NCBI GenBank assembly: GCA_030062745.1
Contig: CP099839.1
Span: 37,900,816-37,964,815 of the forward strand
Direction of reading: 5' to 3'
Origin: Capitulum mitella
Taxonomy: Eukaryota; Arthropoda; Thecostraca; Pollicipedomorpha; Pollicipedidae
Length of the DNA: 64,000 nucleotides
Shown: piece after piece, positions 12,600 through 26,100 of the stretch
Position numbering within the stretch: the stretch's first letter is position 1
Layout of the letters: every line of letters starts with the position of its first letter
The notes under the pieces: generated by a model
Told to the model about the DNA's origin: nothing
Databases searched by the model: none
Seen by the model: only the letters and a program-made list of their open reading frames with translations
Position numbers and translations under genes: made by a program

Positions 12600-13085
12600 T
12601 TCTGGCCGGGCAGGTCGGATGCGGTCAGATAAGGCCAGGTCGGGTCGGGTCGGATCAGGTCTGGTGCGGCCGGCCGGGAGGGTAGGATCAGTTCAGATCA
12701 CACGGGACGGGCGGTAGGGTCAGGTTAGGTCAAGTCATTTTGAGTCAAGCCAGGTGGGACGGGTCGGGTCGGGTCAGGTCAGGCCAGGCCAGGCCAGGCC
12801 AGGTCAGATCAGGTCAGGTCAGGCCAGGTCGGACCGGGTTTGGCTGGGTCAAATCAGTTTAGAACGGGCAGGTCGGATCAGGTCCAGTCGGGTATAGTCT
12901 GGACATGTGCTGTCAGGTCACTTCAGGTCGGAGGTCGCGCCCATGTGCCGGATGGTCCGGACGGGTCCTCTCCGGTCCACTCCGGTCCAGTCCGATCAGG
13001 TCAGGCCAGGTCATTTCGGGTCAAGGATCGCGTCGGTGTGCCGGCTGGTCCGGACGTAGGCGGCAGCCGGCAGCACCTGACCGGC
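12600..13085 (+). repeat. Degenerate AGGTC pentamer array
   Basis: The stretch is built from a short repeat close to AGGTC, with variants GGCCA, GGTCG and GGTCT. It is densest at 12715-12835, where units such as AGGTCAGGTC run head to tail. AGGTCA is the half-site of nuclear receptors including EcR/USP partners, so the array amounts to many overlapping half-sites upstream of an ecdysone-class gene. The repeat itself is seen directly; any regulatory role is inference, and simple slippage would also explain it. Confidence 0.75.
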
Positions 13086-13094
13086 TGCGATCAA

Positions 13095-14060
13095 TCAACA
13101 GGTGAGCACCGCGGTGGGGACGGGGCGCGGGGGAGGGGCGCATGCCGGCCCGGCCCGGGGGCGGCTATCGACCGAGCTCGGCTCCCGACGGGCCGCCGCC
13201 GCCGCCGCCGCCTCCGGACCGGGCCGGCTCCGAGGAGGACGCCGGCCGCAGCGCCCTCCGGCGGCGCGTGACGTCAGCGCCAGGGATTTCTGTGACGTCA
13301 GCCGACTCCCGCCGGGCAGTCTGCGGCCGGCCGGTCCGGCTCCGCCCGCGGCTCCGACCCGGCCCGGCCAACCGCTGCGGACCGGAGCCGACCGCGGACG
13401 GCGCCGGCCGCCGGTCGCAGGTCGCAGGAACCGGCCCTGCCCGGCCCGCTGAGTCAGAGCCGCCGCCGCCGCCCCGCCCGGGCCGCAGGAAATAACGGCG
13501 GCCGAGGCCCGGCCTGGCCTCTCGGCCGCAGGCGTCTGCCGGAACCGGCAGCGACCCGCGCCCGCCCGCCGACCACGCGCCGTCCTCCGACACGCACACT
13601 CGAGCAGCGCCGCTGCGTCAGCGACCGCGGCGTCGCCGTGCTGGCGACTGGGCGACGCCGCAGAAGCCTCCATCGTTCACGCGTGCACCAGCAGGTTTCC
13701 CGCTCTGCACCCTCGGCGGGCGTCCGACGGGAGGGCGGGATCAGGGTTGGGGGAGGGGGTAGAGCAGCAGAGCAGGCGCTGTACCAGCCCGAGCAGCTGG
13801 CCTCGCTCGGTTCTCCGCCTGTCCCGGCCCCGGGAAGGACCCCGGCACCCCGTGCAAACTCCCCGCCGACGGCAATTATTCAGTCGGCCGGCCCGTTCCC
13901 GGAATGCTGGCGTCGGCCGGGCCGAGCGGCGGCGCCGGGCTGCGCCGACGACCGCAGGCCTCACGGGTCCAGCCGCGTGACCACGCCGCCGAGCCGCCCG
14001 GCGAGTCCCGGCTAGCCGCGCCGCGCGCTCCTCGCCGAGCACGGCGGGAGACAGGTGGGG
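13095..14060. promoter_or_regulatory. CpG-rich island with paired CRE sites
   Basis: The stretch is extremely GC- and CpG-rich. Two perfect TGACGTCA palindromes sit at 13269-13276 and 13293-13300, 24 bp apart. It lies on the 5' side of E93 as transcribed, so an E93 promoter is one possibility, but the distance (over 4 kb from the first recognised exon) and the lack of a found first exon leave this open. Long open frames here are arginine-rich and unconvincing. Confidence 0.4.
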
Positions 14061-16999
14061 CTCGCTCGGAACGATGGAGGCATTCGAGATGCAGCACAGA
14101 AGCTTTCTGCGGCATGTTCCAAAGTCAGGCCGACCGCAATGTGCTGGCATTTCCGTGTGACGCAGTCTAGCAACTGCTTCAGTGTACGAAGCACTAGCCG
14201 AAAGGACTCTGGTTTTTCTCTCCACATTGGTTGCTGTGATACCAAAGCTTTTTGACAAAACATTACATAATCAAAAGTATCATTCACTCCATTTCATTTC
14301 ATCACGGGCTCCATTTCATCGTTCTCCCACGGCGTTGGCTTCGTAACAATACCTCCAACGGAGGTATTCCACGTTGAGCACGGCATTCCATATTCAAGTA
14401 ATGCTAAAAAACGAACACGCTTCCAGCGATAGGCACAGAACGAACAACAAATATATCAATATGTTTACCGTCGCGGAAACGAACTGAAGGACTGTGATCC
14501 CTCACATAAGGCGAATAAAACATCTAGGACGAAAGTACATGCATCAGACAATCCCACAAGGTCAGCAAGACGTAAAGATGCACGCCAGGGGTATAACGTT
14601 AACAACATGTAATGACATTAGTATCTTTGGATTGCTCTAAGTAAAACGTTCGGTACAGAAACGAATATTTCGACCTATATTGCTAGGCCTTGGTTCCTGG
14701 TTCCCATTCCTTATGTGAAAGGGGTCACTACGACCATTGCTATGCTCCTAAAGTCCAGTGACGACGGTCTACCAATATCGATCGAAAGATGTATTTTTTA
14801 ACACGCGTTTTACTCATGACAGTCCGAACAGATGACTATTATCTATACCTGAGGAAAATAATCATTGACAATGAGTCAGCATTTCATGGGTGTTATCTAT
14901 ACGGGGGCTGCGAGGGACATATCCCCCGAAGTTTTCCAGAAGTGATGATTTGTCGCCCCTAATTTTTAAGGTATCAGTTAGCTACTTCCCAGTGGCAACA
15001 CAATATCCTGAACTCTGAAATCTCACAAAAGGGATTTTAACCGTAGTTTGTCATGCAACGCCCGAAAACGCATTTTTTGTTCCCCTCCCTACCTAGCCTC
15101 GTTGGATCACATTCAGCTTGTCCCCGCCCCCAATACTTCAAACGTGGCTGCATCCATGCAGCACTTACCACGTAATGCAGCAGTTCGAGGAACCTACCAC
15201 AAGACACGCCACCGAGCAAGACTCGGCAAAGAGCGGCGACAACTACAATGCATGACCACCACGTAGTCACCTTCTACTGCATATCACGCGTCAATCTGTT
15301 ACATAAGCGTTACCAAAGCCCAACTGCGAGTCTTCATTAAGCTCGCTTGAATCTGTTCGCTCGACTATTTCTGACACGCACCTTCGAAAAAAAACCGCTC
15401 ATGCAAGACGCAATCCGCCGGTGACGCGCCTCCCAGGCCTGTCATTGCCTCGCTCAGCGATTGCCGGCTGCAGTACCGCTCCTGCGGCGGCCGCCACTGA
15501 GCGTCGCTAGTCAGGCGGGATACGCGTGCCAGAAAATGGCGTCGGCGTCGCACGGCTGGGTTCCCGGTAGCGCCGAGGCCGGTGCGCGGACAACAAACAG
15601 TGCGCAGAACTGGCGGCACCGCCTCTCCATATGCGGGCCGCCGCCGGAGACCACCATACCCGCCCTAGCGGCAATGGCGGGATGGTCAGCAAACACATCG
15701 CGACGGCGTTTTTTGTGACGTTAGAGGAATCAGCCGTGCTGTGGCGCAGGGCGCGGCGGCTGGCGGAACAGTCCACCGTTCTTAACCGCTGGCAACGTCT
15801 TATAAGCTTACGATTTTCGCCCTCTCGAGTTTGCTGAGTTTTAGGTCCTCTCACGCTAGCAATTCCGTTTTGTCGCCCCAACCGGCTGTCTTTTTCCGGA
15901 TTCCGCCGTTGGTGTTTTTGACGCAGAAAACAAAATCGCGCACCTTTGCCAGAAACATGATCAAATCCAATAAGTTGTACGACGGCACATATATCGCTCG
16001 CACGCAGATCGAACACGGTCATCCCTTCGCAATGTCGGAGATACGTCACCAACCAAACGGACCAAACATCAGAGTCTAATGCACCTCACGTCGTCGTCTC
16101 ACGCCCAAAACGCGAGGGCATCTAAGCGGATTAAATGCTTACAAGGTACAACACAGCCCCTTGAGATAAAAGGTTCTTATCTATCTTTAAGCTTGTCCAG
16201 GTTTTCGACTGGTAGTGGATATTGCTTTTCCTGTCTGAAGTGTTTTTGTCACGAAATGCACGAATGTGTCGAAATGTCACCTCCCTTCCGGGGAACGTTA
16301 CATAACTATGAAGTGCGTTCCTACCAAGATTTCGAGATTGACAACTTTTATGTTATTTAGACATCCGAATACCACGGTGTCACTATTAAACGTTCACCTG
16401 TGCCTTCTGGGCAAATGGCGTTTCCTTTTCATAATAAAGTCTCCTTAAAGTGCTTCGATTCCGTGCAATAAATATTAAAAGCTGAATTGTATCAAAATTT
16501 CACAATTCATCAGAAAAAGGGTCTTGAATAACCTGTCAGATACACAAGAATCGTCTTGTCGGAAAATAGCAATGTACAAATCGATACGATGGCCCCTGTA
16601 GTCTTGTCGACGAAGTCTCTACAAATGGCATCAAATAAATTTTGTACAAGTTTTGTCGAAACTTGATGTTTGCGCTTTCTCATCGTGCCAAGACGCTGGC
16701 TGGAAGCCTGAGAACGCTCGCGAGAAGAAGAATCTAGGCTTCAGGACGTACATCAGCACCGTTTTACCGTTGATTTCAACGGAAGAGGGCGTCGTCTCTT
16801 CTTGCGCGATGAAAAATGAACCGGAGAGCACGATACCTCTCCACAGCCGCGGGACAGCTCTGCATCAGCCCATAAATGCCAGGGAATTAATGTGCAGTTA
16901 AGGGTCCCGCTCCATAACGGCCTGGCACGTAAACAATCGTTCCTCATTATCTAGAGTCATCAACAAACTTAACTCCTTTCTCGAAGCACTTTTTGCTTG
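14061..16999. other. Spacer, nothing recognised
   Basis: I see no exons, RNA genes or clear repeats here. Open frames are short and give no recognisable product. Composition is mixed, with a mildly GC-rich patch at about 15440-15660. Confidence 0.4.
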
Positions 17000-19600
17000 C
17001 ATCTGGTTAGCCTTCAACACACGGCTGCATTGTTCCTGAAATGTTTTCCGATCTCTCTGGCAGTGTCGGGCTCTTTAATCAGATTTACCCCTCTGTACCA
17101 AACCAGCATTTCCCTATAAAACAGTGGAATTTGAAGATTTCTTTGTCCACCATAAGTTACACAAACTGCCTCTTCCAGCGGAATCCAAATCCTGGTATTA
17201 AACACCCTCACGAAAGGCATTTCACTTAACGCCATCATTCTCCCTACCTACGCAATTCTGACTGACAAGTACCATAAATATAAATCTGACGCTTTTAAAC
17301 CGCCTTTGTCAACAGGCAAGCAGAATGTGTGATTAGATATCTTTGGTGGTCGACCCACCCAAAGGAACTTTACAACTTTACTTTGAATCATGTCAAGGTA
17401 TTTTGCGTCAATCTGAGAGGCTGCTAGCATATAGATGTCGTCAAACATCCTGAGACTTTGCCGCCATTATCCTGGCTTTTCCGACTTTAGATCCCTCTGT
17501 GGCTAATGGTCTAAATCCCGGACAAACCTTAAATGCTAATTCTAAATCCCGGGAATCTTTACCATATCTATTGGTAAGCAGCCACATACAGGCTCTCTCT
17601 GTTTCCTTTTACCTCACCAGATTAAAACACATTTATCCATGTTTCGTTCTGGACCAGAAACCGCTCCACGCTTTTACGATTTCAATCGTTTTCTGCACTA
17701 ATGTTATGCCTTTAACAAATCGTATATAATAAAAAATAAAACATAAATACATATACATACATAAACGTAATACATAAATACATAAATACATAAACGTAAA
17801 AAAATAAAACATCGCAGTAACCCGATGTTTTAAATGATTTGCTACATACAGGAACAGGGCTGGAAATTTGCTTTCTGTTCTTAGTCTCGGAGAATAATTC
17901 TTGTTTTGGAGTACAAAATTTTCGCAAAGCGACTGAATCGAGACAGAGTCATTTTCTTGCAAAGTACGAAATTCGTCAACATCTTATAATGTAACTTTTT
18001 GATGTATGCATGACATCAAACTTTTGGAGTATAAAAGGTTTCTGGAGCGAACATCTTCTGGTGTTCTTCAACACCAAAAAACATCATTTCCAATCTTGGA
18101 CATGAATGCCATGTACGTCTTTTCAACTGCAAATCCTTATGGCCATAATTTCAACAACCAGGACAAATAACAGAGCTGATACTGGACAGCCCTGCTGAAG
18201 GCCTCTCAACAGACAAAACCAGTCGGAAGTGTAACCGTCGTTTATGACAGCCAATCATGTTCACCTATACAAAAGCTAACCCAACTTATGAAGATTTGGC
18301 CAAAATTTAAATGTTCCAAGGTGTTGCTCCACAGAAATAAGCGCGTTTTTTTTTTATCTAAAACCATCCACAGTCCTCACTCAGTTTGGTCACAGTAATT
18401 ATGACGTCAGTGATTATGCGCTGATTGGTACCGATGTACCTTGTTTCGTTCAGAGGCCGTTTGGTCAACTGTGGCAATCCTATAATCTTCATAAACCCGA
18501 CACGACTTTAACGATACTTCTACACACGATATCCAACAAGTAAATTTTGCGTTCATTCTTCGGTAACTTTTGGTCTCCGTTCTCTGACATCAAAGTAATG
18601 AATCCTCGACGTTGGGTTACAAAAAGGCGCCCAGTTTCTTTACCCTGATTTCTAAATCCTACCACCAAATTACCAAGGTCAGGCCAAAAGGAGAAAAAGA
18701 AATGCTTAGGAAATCCTGACAATGAAGCAATTTTGTTGTTCATTAATGCTATTTAATGCTGCCTTACATTCCTGGCTGGCGATGGGTCAGTCACATGACG
18801 CTTTACCTTCGTGGGTCAGCTTTTAACATTCCATGGATCCTAAAAAGGTGTTCAGGGAAGTCGAAGCAGATTTTTCTATCCTCGTCTTTGCTAAATGCAT
18901 ATTCTCAAAAAACTGCCTACAGTAGTTGGGAATTTCTGTTTCCTGCAACGAATTCATCATCGGGAACCTGTTACACATTTATACCTTTCTTCACGTTCAT
19001 TCTAGAGAACCTATTGAAGAAATATACGCCAGTCTCAGTTTCACATTGCGCCAGGCTATCAAGACGAGTTTTGGTGTCTTCTTTTCTTTGTCTAGCTTTT
19101 TGTTTAGCTTCCTTTGTACTTTGCACACGTATCTGAGTAAGAAGCATTTCTAACTTTAGCCACAAACTTTGCACTTCAGCACAATACCATGATTTTGCCT
19201 AGCCTTTTCTATCTCAAGTCGGATGCGTACTGTCGACTCGCCATAGCCCTGGTTCTTTATCGCAAGCAAACAAGATGATATAAACAAACTGTGACCGCCA
19301 CAAATACATCGACTTCTTTCAACACATTTCACTGCATCATTTCCAAGCAACAGTTGGTTAGCAAGGACATAACCAATCCTAAATTGTTGTGAAGGCACTG
19401 ATCTCCGACACGTGAATCGTTTTAATTTGAGGTGCTTATGGCACCAAACATCGGCCAAGTTAATGTCGCGAAGCACCTTTGTCACGGAGGCAACTGCTCG
19501 GGAACGACAAACACACGTTTATCGGTGTCTAATTCAATTAGCCGAATACTTGAATCTCCGCATATCAAGATGTGATTGCGATCATCCGTAATGAGATGAT
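17000..19600 (-). mobile_element. Degenerate L1-type non-LTR retrotransposon (endonuclease and reverse transcriptase remnants)
   Basis: Broken minus-strand fragments appear in the order expected for an L1-like ORF2. An endonuclease end lies at about 19485-19330 (INLADVWCHKH, then RIGYVLANQLL). A basic coiled linker lies at 19174-18980. The reverse transcriptase start is at 18670-18500 (TQRRGFITLMSENGD). The RT core is at about 18215-18130 (LRGLQQGCPVSALLFVLVVE). The C-terminal part is at about 17450-17250 (KFLWVGRPPKI, KGGLKASDLYL). Frames change and stops intervene, so the copy is dead. No target-site duplication or poly(A) tail was identified, so the ends are approximate. Clade assignment to L1/Tx1-like is from motif similarity only. 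Confidence 0.8.
17725..17810. repeat. AT-rich microsatellite (ATACATAA-type)
   Basis: Short words such as ACATAAATACATA repeat irregularly within the LINE remnant. Confidence 0.8.
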
Positions 19601-22239
19601 CTAACTTTTGCCTTGCCTTTTGAAAGCAACCAAGCTACTGTGCTTGGGCGGGAGAGCACACAGCACAGAGTTATTTTTCCCCTCTCCTAAACCAGTTTCA
19701 GACCCAACAGACGACCACTGTAATCAGTACGTGATACGGACACTTTGCATGCTTGTCTTAATGACTGCGGCAGTAACACTGCTGAACACCACCCACTGGT
19801 GTGGGTATGCCACCCATTGTAACATCTGTCAACAAACAACATCTGTCATCAAACAACATCAAACAACATCTGTGCCACCAATTCAGCCTGCAAATACTTT
19901 TCATCGCGCAAAGATGGATGTGTTTCTTGAGGTACAATTATACAAGAAGGATAACGCTGATGAGAGAATATGAATAGAGATCTTTGCTACAAGTCGTATT
20001 CCCCTTGTGTTAAATGTTTCCATATTTGCCTCAATCAACGTATCAGATTACAAAATCTCTTTGCACTCAAACGCCTATATACTGGACTTGAGCAAACACT
20101 ATAAGTCTCAGGTGCTGTCAATCCACAAAACACTTCGCTGTATACATGTCTGACGGAAGGGTTTTCTGGTTTTCTTTGATTCTGTTGCCGGGCCCCAGTC
20201 TGACTTCGTGTTTTGCAGCAAACAAGCGACGACAATAAAAAAATGGTTACATCTGACTAACATTAGTATGCGCGACATTCGCCACTTTCCAATAAACACA
20301 TGACTATGCACGACACGTATGCAACAAACATACAGCGTTCTCGAGAAAAAACGCAACAAAACGACCTGGCGTGCGTTGCCCGCACGTTAGCGCGGGCCGC
20401 CCGCGATGAATGATGAGGAATGGACCCACTGGCACACCGCATTTTTTCTCCCACTGTCCCCATCGAATTCCCTGCACTATTTAAGGACCCCAAAATACTC
20501 AACGAAAAGAACTCGCTGATGACGTAAAAACACGAACCTACCAGGCATCAAAATAAGAAGAACTGGACCGTGAGAACTCGAAGCTACCATGAACAGTGCT
20601 TCAACCTCAAACACCAGAAAGGGCCAGACGCGGCAAAGAAGCCCAGGATTACGAAATACTATGCAGACGACTAACTACGCTTCCTTACGCCGGACTTTTT
20701 CCAACTGTTCGTCTCCGCACTCAACGCCGGAACGGAAGCGGATCCAGGCGGCCGGTTACCGGGAGCGGCGGCGGCTCCGGTCATCGATGAGCCAGAGGGC
20801 GGCGTCCGTCCGGGTGACATCTGGTCCTGACGGCAGGCTGCCGCGGGGCCGGGGCCCAGTCGGCGGCCAGGCAACGGGCAGCGGCTCGGCCGGCTGGGCC
20901 GCCGCCATCAGACGCCCGGGCAGCCCGCTGGTGACGCCAGGCCAGCCGGCTGGCCGGTCGGCGGGAAGGGGAAGGCCGCGGGAATCCTTCCAGCCTGCCG
21001 TGCGGGGCAGGCCGGCGATCGAGCAGCCGCGGCCGAGGAAGGAGCTGGGCACGCCCCGGCCCTCGCAGGGCGAATCCCAACTGCTCCACACCGTCAACTC
21101 GTGTTGCCGGCAGTCCTCGTGGAGTTTGGAGCACGGCACCCCGCCCTTAGTGAACGTGGCCCAGATGCTATTTTGCTTCTTTAATTAGAGCAGCCTCGTG
21201 AATATCTCTTTTACCGCAGACAAGGATCTGTTAACACAAATCTTATTCTTACCTCCGTCACCTTTCTGACTGGTCTGAGGCGATCTTAATGGACGACATG
21301 CCAAAGTGATCTCTCGTTGGAAACACTGTGTTTCCACTCTGCAGCCGGTGTATGGCAGAGAAGTCCGCTTTTGCTGCTGACCATTCAGAGAAGCTCGTTG
21401 ATCAGCGCCACAGCCAGTGTGTCAAAGTTCTCCATCTCTGCACCTGCTGAACCGCTCGCTTCAGAAAATCATGCACAACAAACGGCTGTAATGTTCAACA
21501 CAGTCGAGCCTATCCTCTAGGGCTTCGACAACACGTTGCCCTAACCCAGTTTCTTTTCCGATTTTTCAATACGCTGGTCTCTGTCAAATATTTCACATTC
21601 CAGCTTTTCAATTCTGTTCTCACAAGACTTTAGCTTTCGGTTAATTATGCCCAATAAGCGGGAAACAGCACCCTCGATCGGTGTCTCGGTCATGACCCCG
21701 ATCTCGGAGAGCATGTCCGCGCTCGCCAGACCCATGCTCTTGGGGGAGCTGATCTTCTTCTTCCTCCCTCCTGCGTCTTGGTCATCTGCCCGACTGATCG
21801 CTGTCGTTTTCTTTCGATCTGGTCCGACTGCCGGATGGGTGGGGCTTCCTCGGCGTGCGAGAAGGCAGACCGCGAGGCAGACCCGAGCTCCCCGCGGTGC
21901 ACCGTGACGCTGACTGGGTCACGCCAGCAGCTCCAGACTCAATCGCGTTCAGTCACTACTCACACCGCCCTGCAACGCCAAATGGTTCGAACGATTTGGC
22001 TCCCACTATGCTCATTCCGCGGGCGGTCGTTCCACACGACCAGGCATACCGCACACCATCTCGAGCCGTTCGGAGCCAGCCTATGGGCAAGTCCTCACCG
22101 GCCGCAGCCCGCGAATATCTCGTCCTGAGGCACCCTGCTGTGAAGCGCCCGTCATTTCGCACTGTGGAAATGAATCGCTATAAACAGCGTGGGACTTTTT
22201 GCCATGGCGAGGGCCGGATATGAACAGCACCTGTCATTT
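19601..22239. other. Spacer with a GC-rich patch at 20740-21140
   Basis: No gene can be confirmed. At 20740-21140 frames are open on both strands. The minus-strand frame has high GC at third positions and several cysteines, including the word VWSSWDSPCEGRG, so an unrecognised exon is possible, but no fitting splice partners or family were found. Confidence 0.3.
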
Positions 22240-23110
22240 CGCGTTACACCGAGGCCGGCGGGATGGGCGTCTGCCGGCTACCGCTGCACCGGAGCAAACG
22301 GGGACAGCGGCCGTCCTTTGACGCTGCGCCGGGGAGCGGGTGGCGGTGTCGATCAATACGCCGTATCTCGCCGTCCAGGTCGTAATCACGGCATACCTGG
22401 GGCGCCGCGGGGCCAGGCACACCCCTCCGGCGCGGCGCGTCCCAGTCCGAGGCACCAGCGCCGCGACAGCGGCGGCCGCGGCGACGGCGCCCGGCCGCCG
22501 CGCCCGCCAGCACGTCGTATTATTACGCACCAATTCACCAGTTTATAGATCTCGGTAACCATAGCTACGTGACGCAGAAACAAAAAGCTGGTTAGCGCGA
22601 GAGCGTGGCGCCGGCGGCCGGCGAGGTGTCCCGGCGGCCGGGCCGGCCCGCCGCCGGCCAGCGCGTATTGATTGGTCCGGCGAGCCGCTCCCGGCCCGGC
22701 GCCCATGCACGCGGGCCGCGGCGGCGCCCGGCCGGCCGGCGAATTCGGGGCCCAGCCGACGAGAGGCCGGCCGATCGAAGAAACCCCGCCGGCGGCCAGC
22801 GGCAGCGCCGCCCCCGGCTCGGCTGCCGGGATCGACGACGGGGCCCAACGGCGCCGGGCCGGGCCGGGGCCGGGCAGACCGGCCGCCCAGGCCGTCCGCC
22901 AGCGGACATGGCCTACCGCACTGACCGTCCGCCGACGGCCGGTTCGGCGGCGGCATGCGTCGCCATGGCAACCGGCGACTGCCGCCGCCGTCCACTTGTT
23001 GCACGTCGGGCCCCCGGGGAACGCGGCGGCCATATTTTAGAGCGCCGCCAACGGCGAACGGGCGGCCGGCCGCACCGCCACAGGGGGACACCAGCGAAGA
23101 TGTACGGAGA
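22240..23110. promoter_or_regulatory. CpG island with CCAAT, RFX X-box and YY1-like motifs
   Basis: This GC-rich block carries an inverted CCAAT box (ATTGG at 22671-22675), a perfect X-box palindrome GTCGCCATGGCAAC at 22959-22972 (RFX-type site), and GCGGCCATATT at 23026-23036, a YY1/Pho-type word. Together these resemble a housekeeping promoter. No first exon with a recognisable product was found on either side. Confidence 0.4.
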
Positions 23111-26100
23111 CACAGTGACCAGCGAGGACTGCAGGGCAGGGCAGGCAGGCACAGGGCTTCCACGCCGAACACACAAGTTCGTTGAAAGCAACGAAAACAA
23201 CCACAGGGTACCCGGACCCATGTATGGACTATGGCTTTTCTTTTGCCCAAAAATGGAGCAAAACTCAGCGTTACGTCAAAACCCTGTCTTGTTCGGCCCT
23301 TATAACAAATTGTTCAAAGCATCTCCAAGAAGACAGAAAAACAAGGGAGACGCAAACTCGAAACGGAGCATCAACACAAGTAGCAGGCCGTTAAAACACT
23401 GATCAACGCTATCTATTATTATTATTCTCTGCTCATTTTCGCGCCCCCCCCAAAAAAAAATGGTGCACAATATGTCCGTATCTTTCTAACTCCACAATGC
23501 AACGAAAGACCATAATGCACTCACCCTAGCCGGAGAAATATCAGTAACTGCAGTACGCAATTCATTCGAGAGTACATTCAGATCAATAATACGGAAACTG
23601 ACAGCACGCAAGGTACCTCACACATCTTCTGCTCGAGGGGTTGGGGGGACACACAGAAAACGAATGGACCAAAATTAGGTTTCGGGCTTCTGACGCCAAT
23701 ATTTCGCAACGGACGCCACAGACGTACCACTAAATGACCGACACAATGCAGGGGTCCGAAAAAAAACTGCCATTTCCTGCCAAAAACACGATCACGGACA
23801 TTTCCTACCACGACATTCCGTGCCAGTTGTTATGGGGCTGCGGATTCACAGGCAAGGCCAACTCTAGCTGGAGACCTTTCGGCCCGGGAAGAACAAGCCA
23901 GCTACAGGACCACACTTTCCAACACCTTCAAAACACCACTCCACATTTCAGGGTGCGCATAGTCCGAGTTAACTTTGGAAGCTCTGTCAAATGCAACTAA
24001 TTACAAAACAGTGCAAAAATCACCGGCGAATGCAAACTTTATGAAAAGCGGGGATGCATCTCCGAAACAGGCCACAAAAAGAGCCTCCCGAATCCGACAT
24101 TTCCCGTAAAATTAAACAACTTCCCGGAAATGTTGATCACTTCCGCCACAAAAATGAAAAACACTAAAACGGAGGAAGTATCTCCCCCCTCCCGATCTGT
24201 ATCAGCACTCCAAACAGAACGAGTTTTAAAATCGGAGCATCAGCATTGCAACGAAACTAGGAAGAATATTCAAAGACATGCCTGGTGACGACGAATATTT
24301 GGAGTACTTTCATGCACGCGACGCTTCCGAACCGCGTTTTATCTGGGGAGACTGCGGCAGTCTATGTGTACATCGGACAGCGCGGGTCTTGTACGGGGTT
24401 TCCGCCGCATGGCTCGGATCCCGCGGCGTTATCGGTCCGTCCGCAGCGCCGGGGAAACACCTGCGGCTTCACCCGAGTCCCCACTTCCTTCCCCGACAGA
24501 TACAGCCGAATACGGCCCCGCAGAGGTCGGCGGCATCGCGGCCGGCGGCCGACCAAGTGCGGGCTAAACGGTGGCCTGTCTGATTCACGTTAGTGTCACC
24601 GCGCCACTGTCCACACCAGTTAATCCGCACTGATACACGTGAGGATTAGGAAACATGGTCATGACGTGTGCCGTGAGGGGGAAATGGTCACCACGTTGCC
24701 CATAACACTTTGGTACGTTCCGTCCCGCAACGGCCATTTCTTTGTACGTGCAGGTTGTCTAGCTTCAACCCTTGCAGTCATAACGTCTCACGCCGTTCGG
24801 TTCCGAAATCAGGTCATGTCATCGGCGGATTTTTGCGCAATAAATCTTTTAATGGTCAGCGCGCAGCCATAGCCGTTCAAGATGGCACAGACTTCGAAAG
24901 CGTCGGAATATTTCCAGAAAAGTCGATCGATCCAAGACGTTCTGCAATTCAAACATCATCATAACATCATCATTCAATAACATAAACATCATAAACGTCA
25001 TTGGCTGCACCTCTGACTGCATCTGCGTGGCAGCGTTTTCAAAACTTTTGCGCAAGAGGTTGTTTGACATGTTTTTCTGTGCAACACCGGAAGGATAACG
25101 TTATGATTTTTATTTATTTTACTGAATTACCGATAAGTTGGTAGGGGCGTCGCCAAGTTGGTTGGGCCCCTACTCTCCCTGCCCTTTGGGCTACTACACA
25201 AGTCTGACAGCAATGATCTCGTATCTATAGTGGTTCAACTCAACTCTGGCGCTCTGCCAACCGATCCGTTTACTGGAGAACTGGCAAGCCGCACAGAGCG
25301 CGACAGGGTGACAAAACAACTTAATTGAGCCTTGCATGCCATTTTTTCTTTGGCCAACTTTCTGTTACTCTATCGGATACGGATATACCGGAACGTGCAA
25401 AGAAAATACAGAATCAAAGTCCCTCGCCAATTTTACTGGAGGTTAAAAACAGAAGGATGCATTTTTATCGACGATATGCCCCTCAAAAATTGTGTCTGGA
25501 CTGGATATTATCTGAATTACCTATCCACCCAAATAGATTCCACAGGCCAATAGATCAACCCGCCACGGACGGGGGGAGGGGGTTAAACGGCCCTCTGGCG
25601 TATGTTTTTAGATATCTCTCAAACGAATCGACACAGCGTCCTGAAACTTTCAGTACCTTTTCTTATATTAACTGTGCATACATTGACAATAATTTGGAAA
25701 CAAGGTCATCTTAGGTCATGGCTTAATGACGTCATAACGGCGACCATATGTTGCGATTCGACGCTTAATTTTATTTCACAGTCGTAATGTCCGTGCTTTT
25801 ACAAAGCATGGTGACTGGCTTGCGCTGCATATCAGCATGGTCTAAGAGTCCAATATGGAGCTCCCATGACCTCATGTTAGATCGTCCTCGGTCATATATG
25901 CATTTTCATTTTCCAGGTCCAGCAAGAATGCATTTTAAAAATGGGACTGCGTACACATATTTTGGGATACGGCCAGACGGATTATCGAATCTTCTTGCAA
26001 GATGCTGCACGTACAATTAACACAGCAGTTTCTTGCGATACTACAATATTTTTTTCGCAGTTTGACATTTGGTTGTTTCACACAGATTTCATTGATCACA

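Noticed and set aside
13095-13673. Minus-strand open frame considered as an E93 first exon
   Set aside because: It is arginine-rich, has no donor giving the single base needed by the 8832 exon, and no family similarity.
22386-23250. Long minus-strand open frames in the CpG island
   Set aside because: They are low-complexity Ala/Gly/Pro/Arg; the sequence is better explained as promoter-like DNA.
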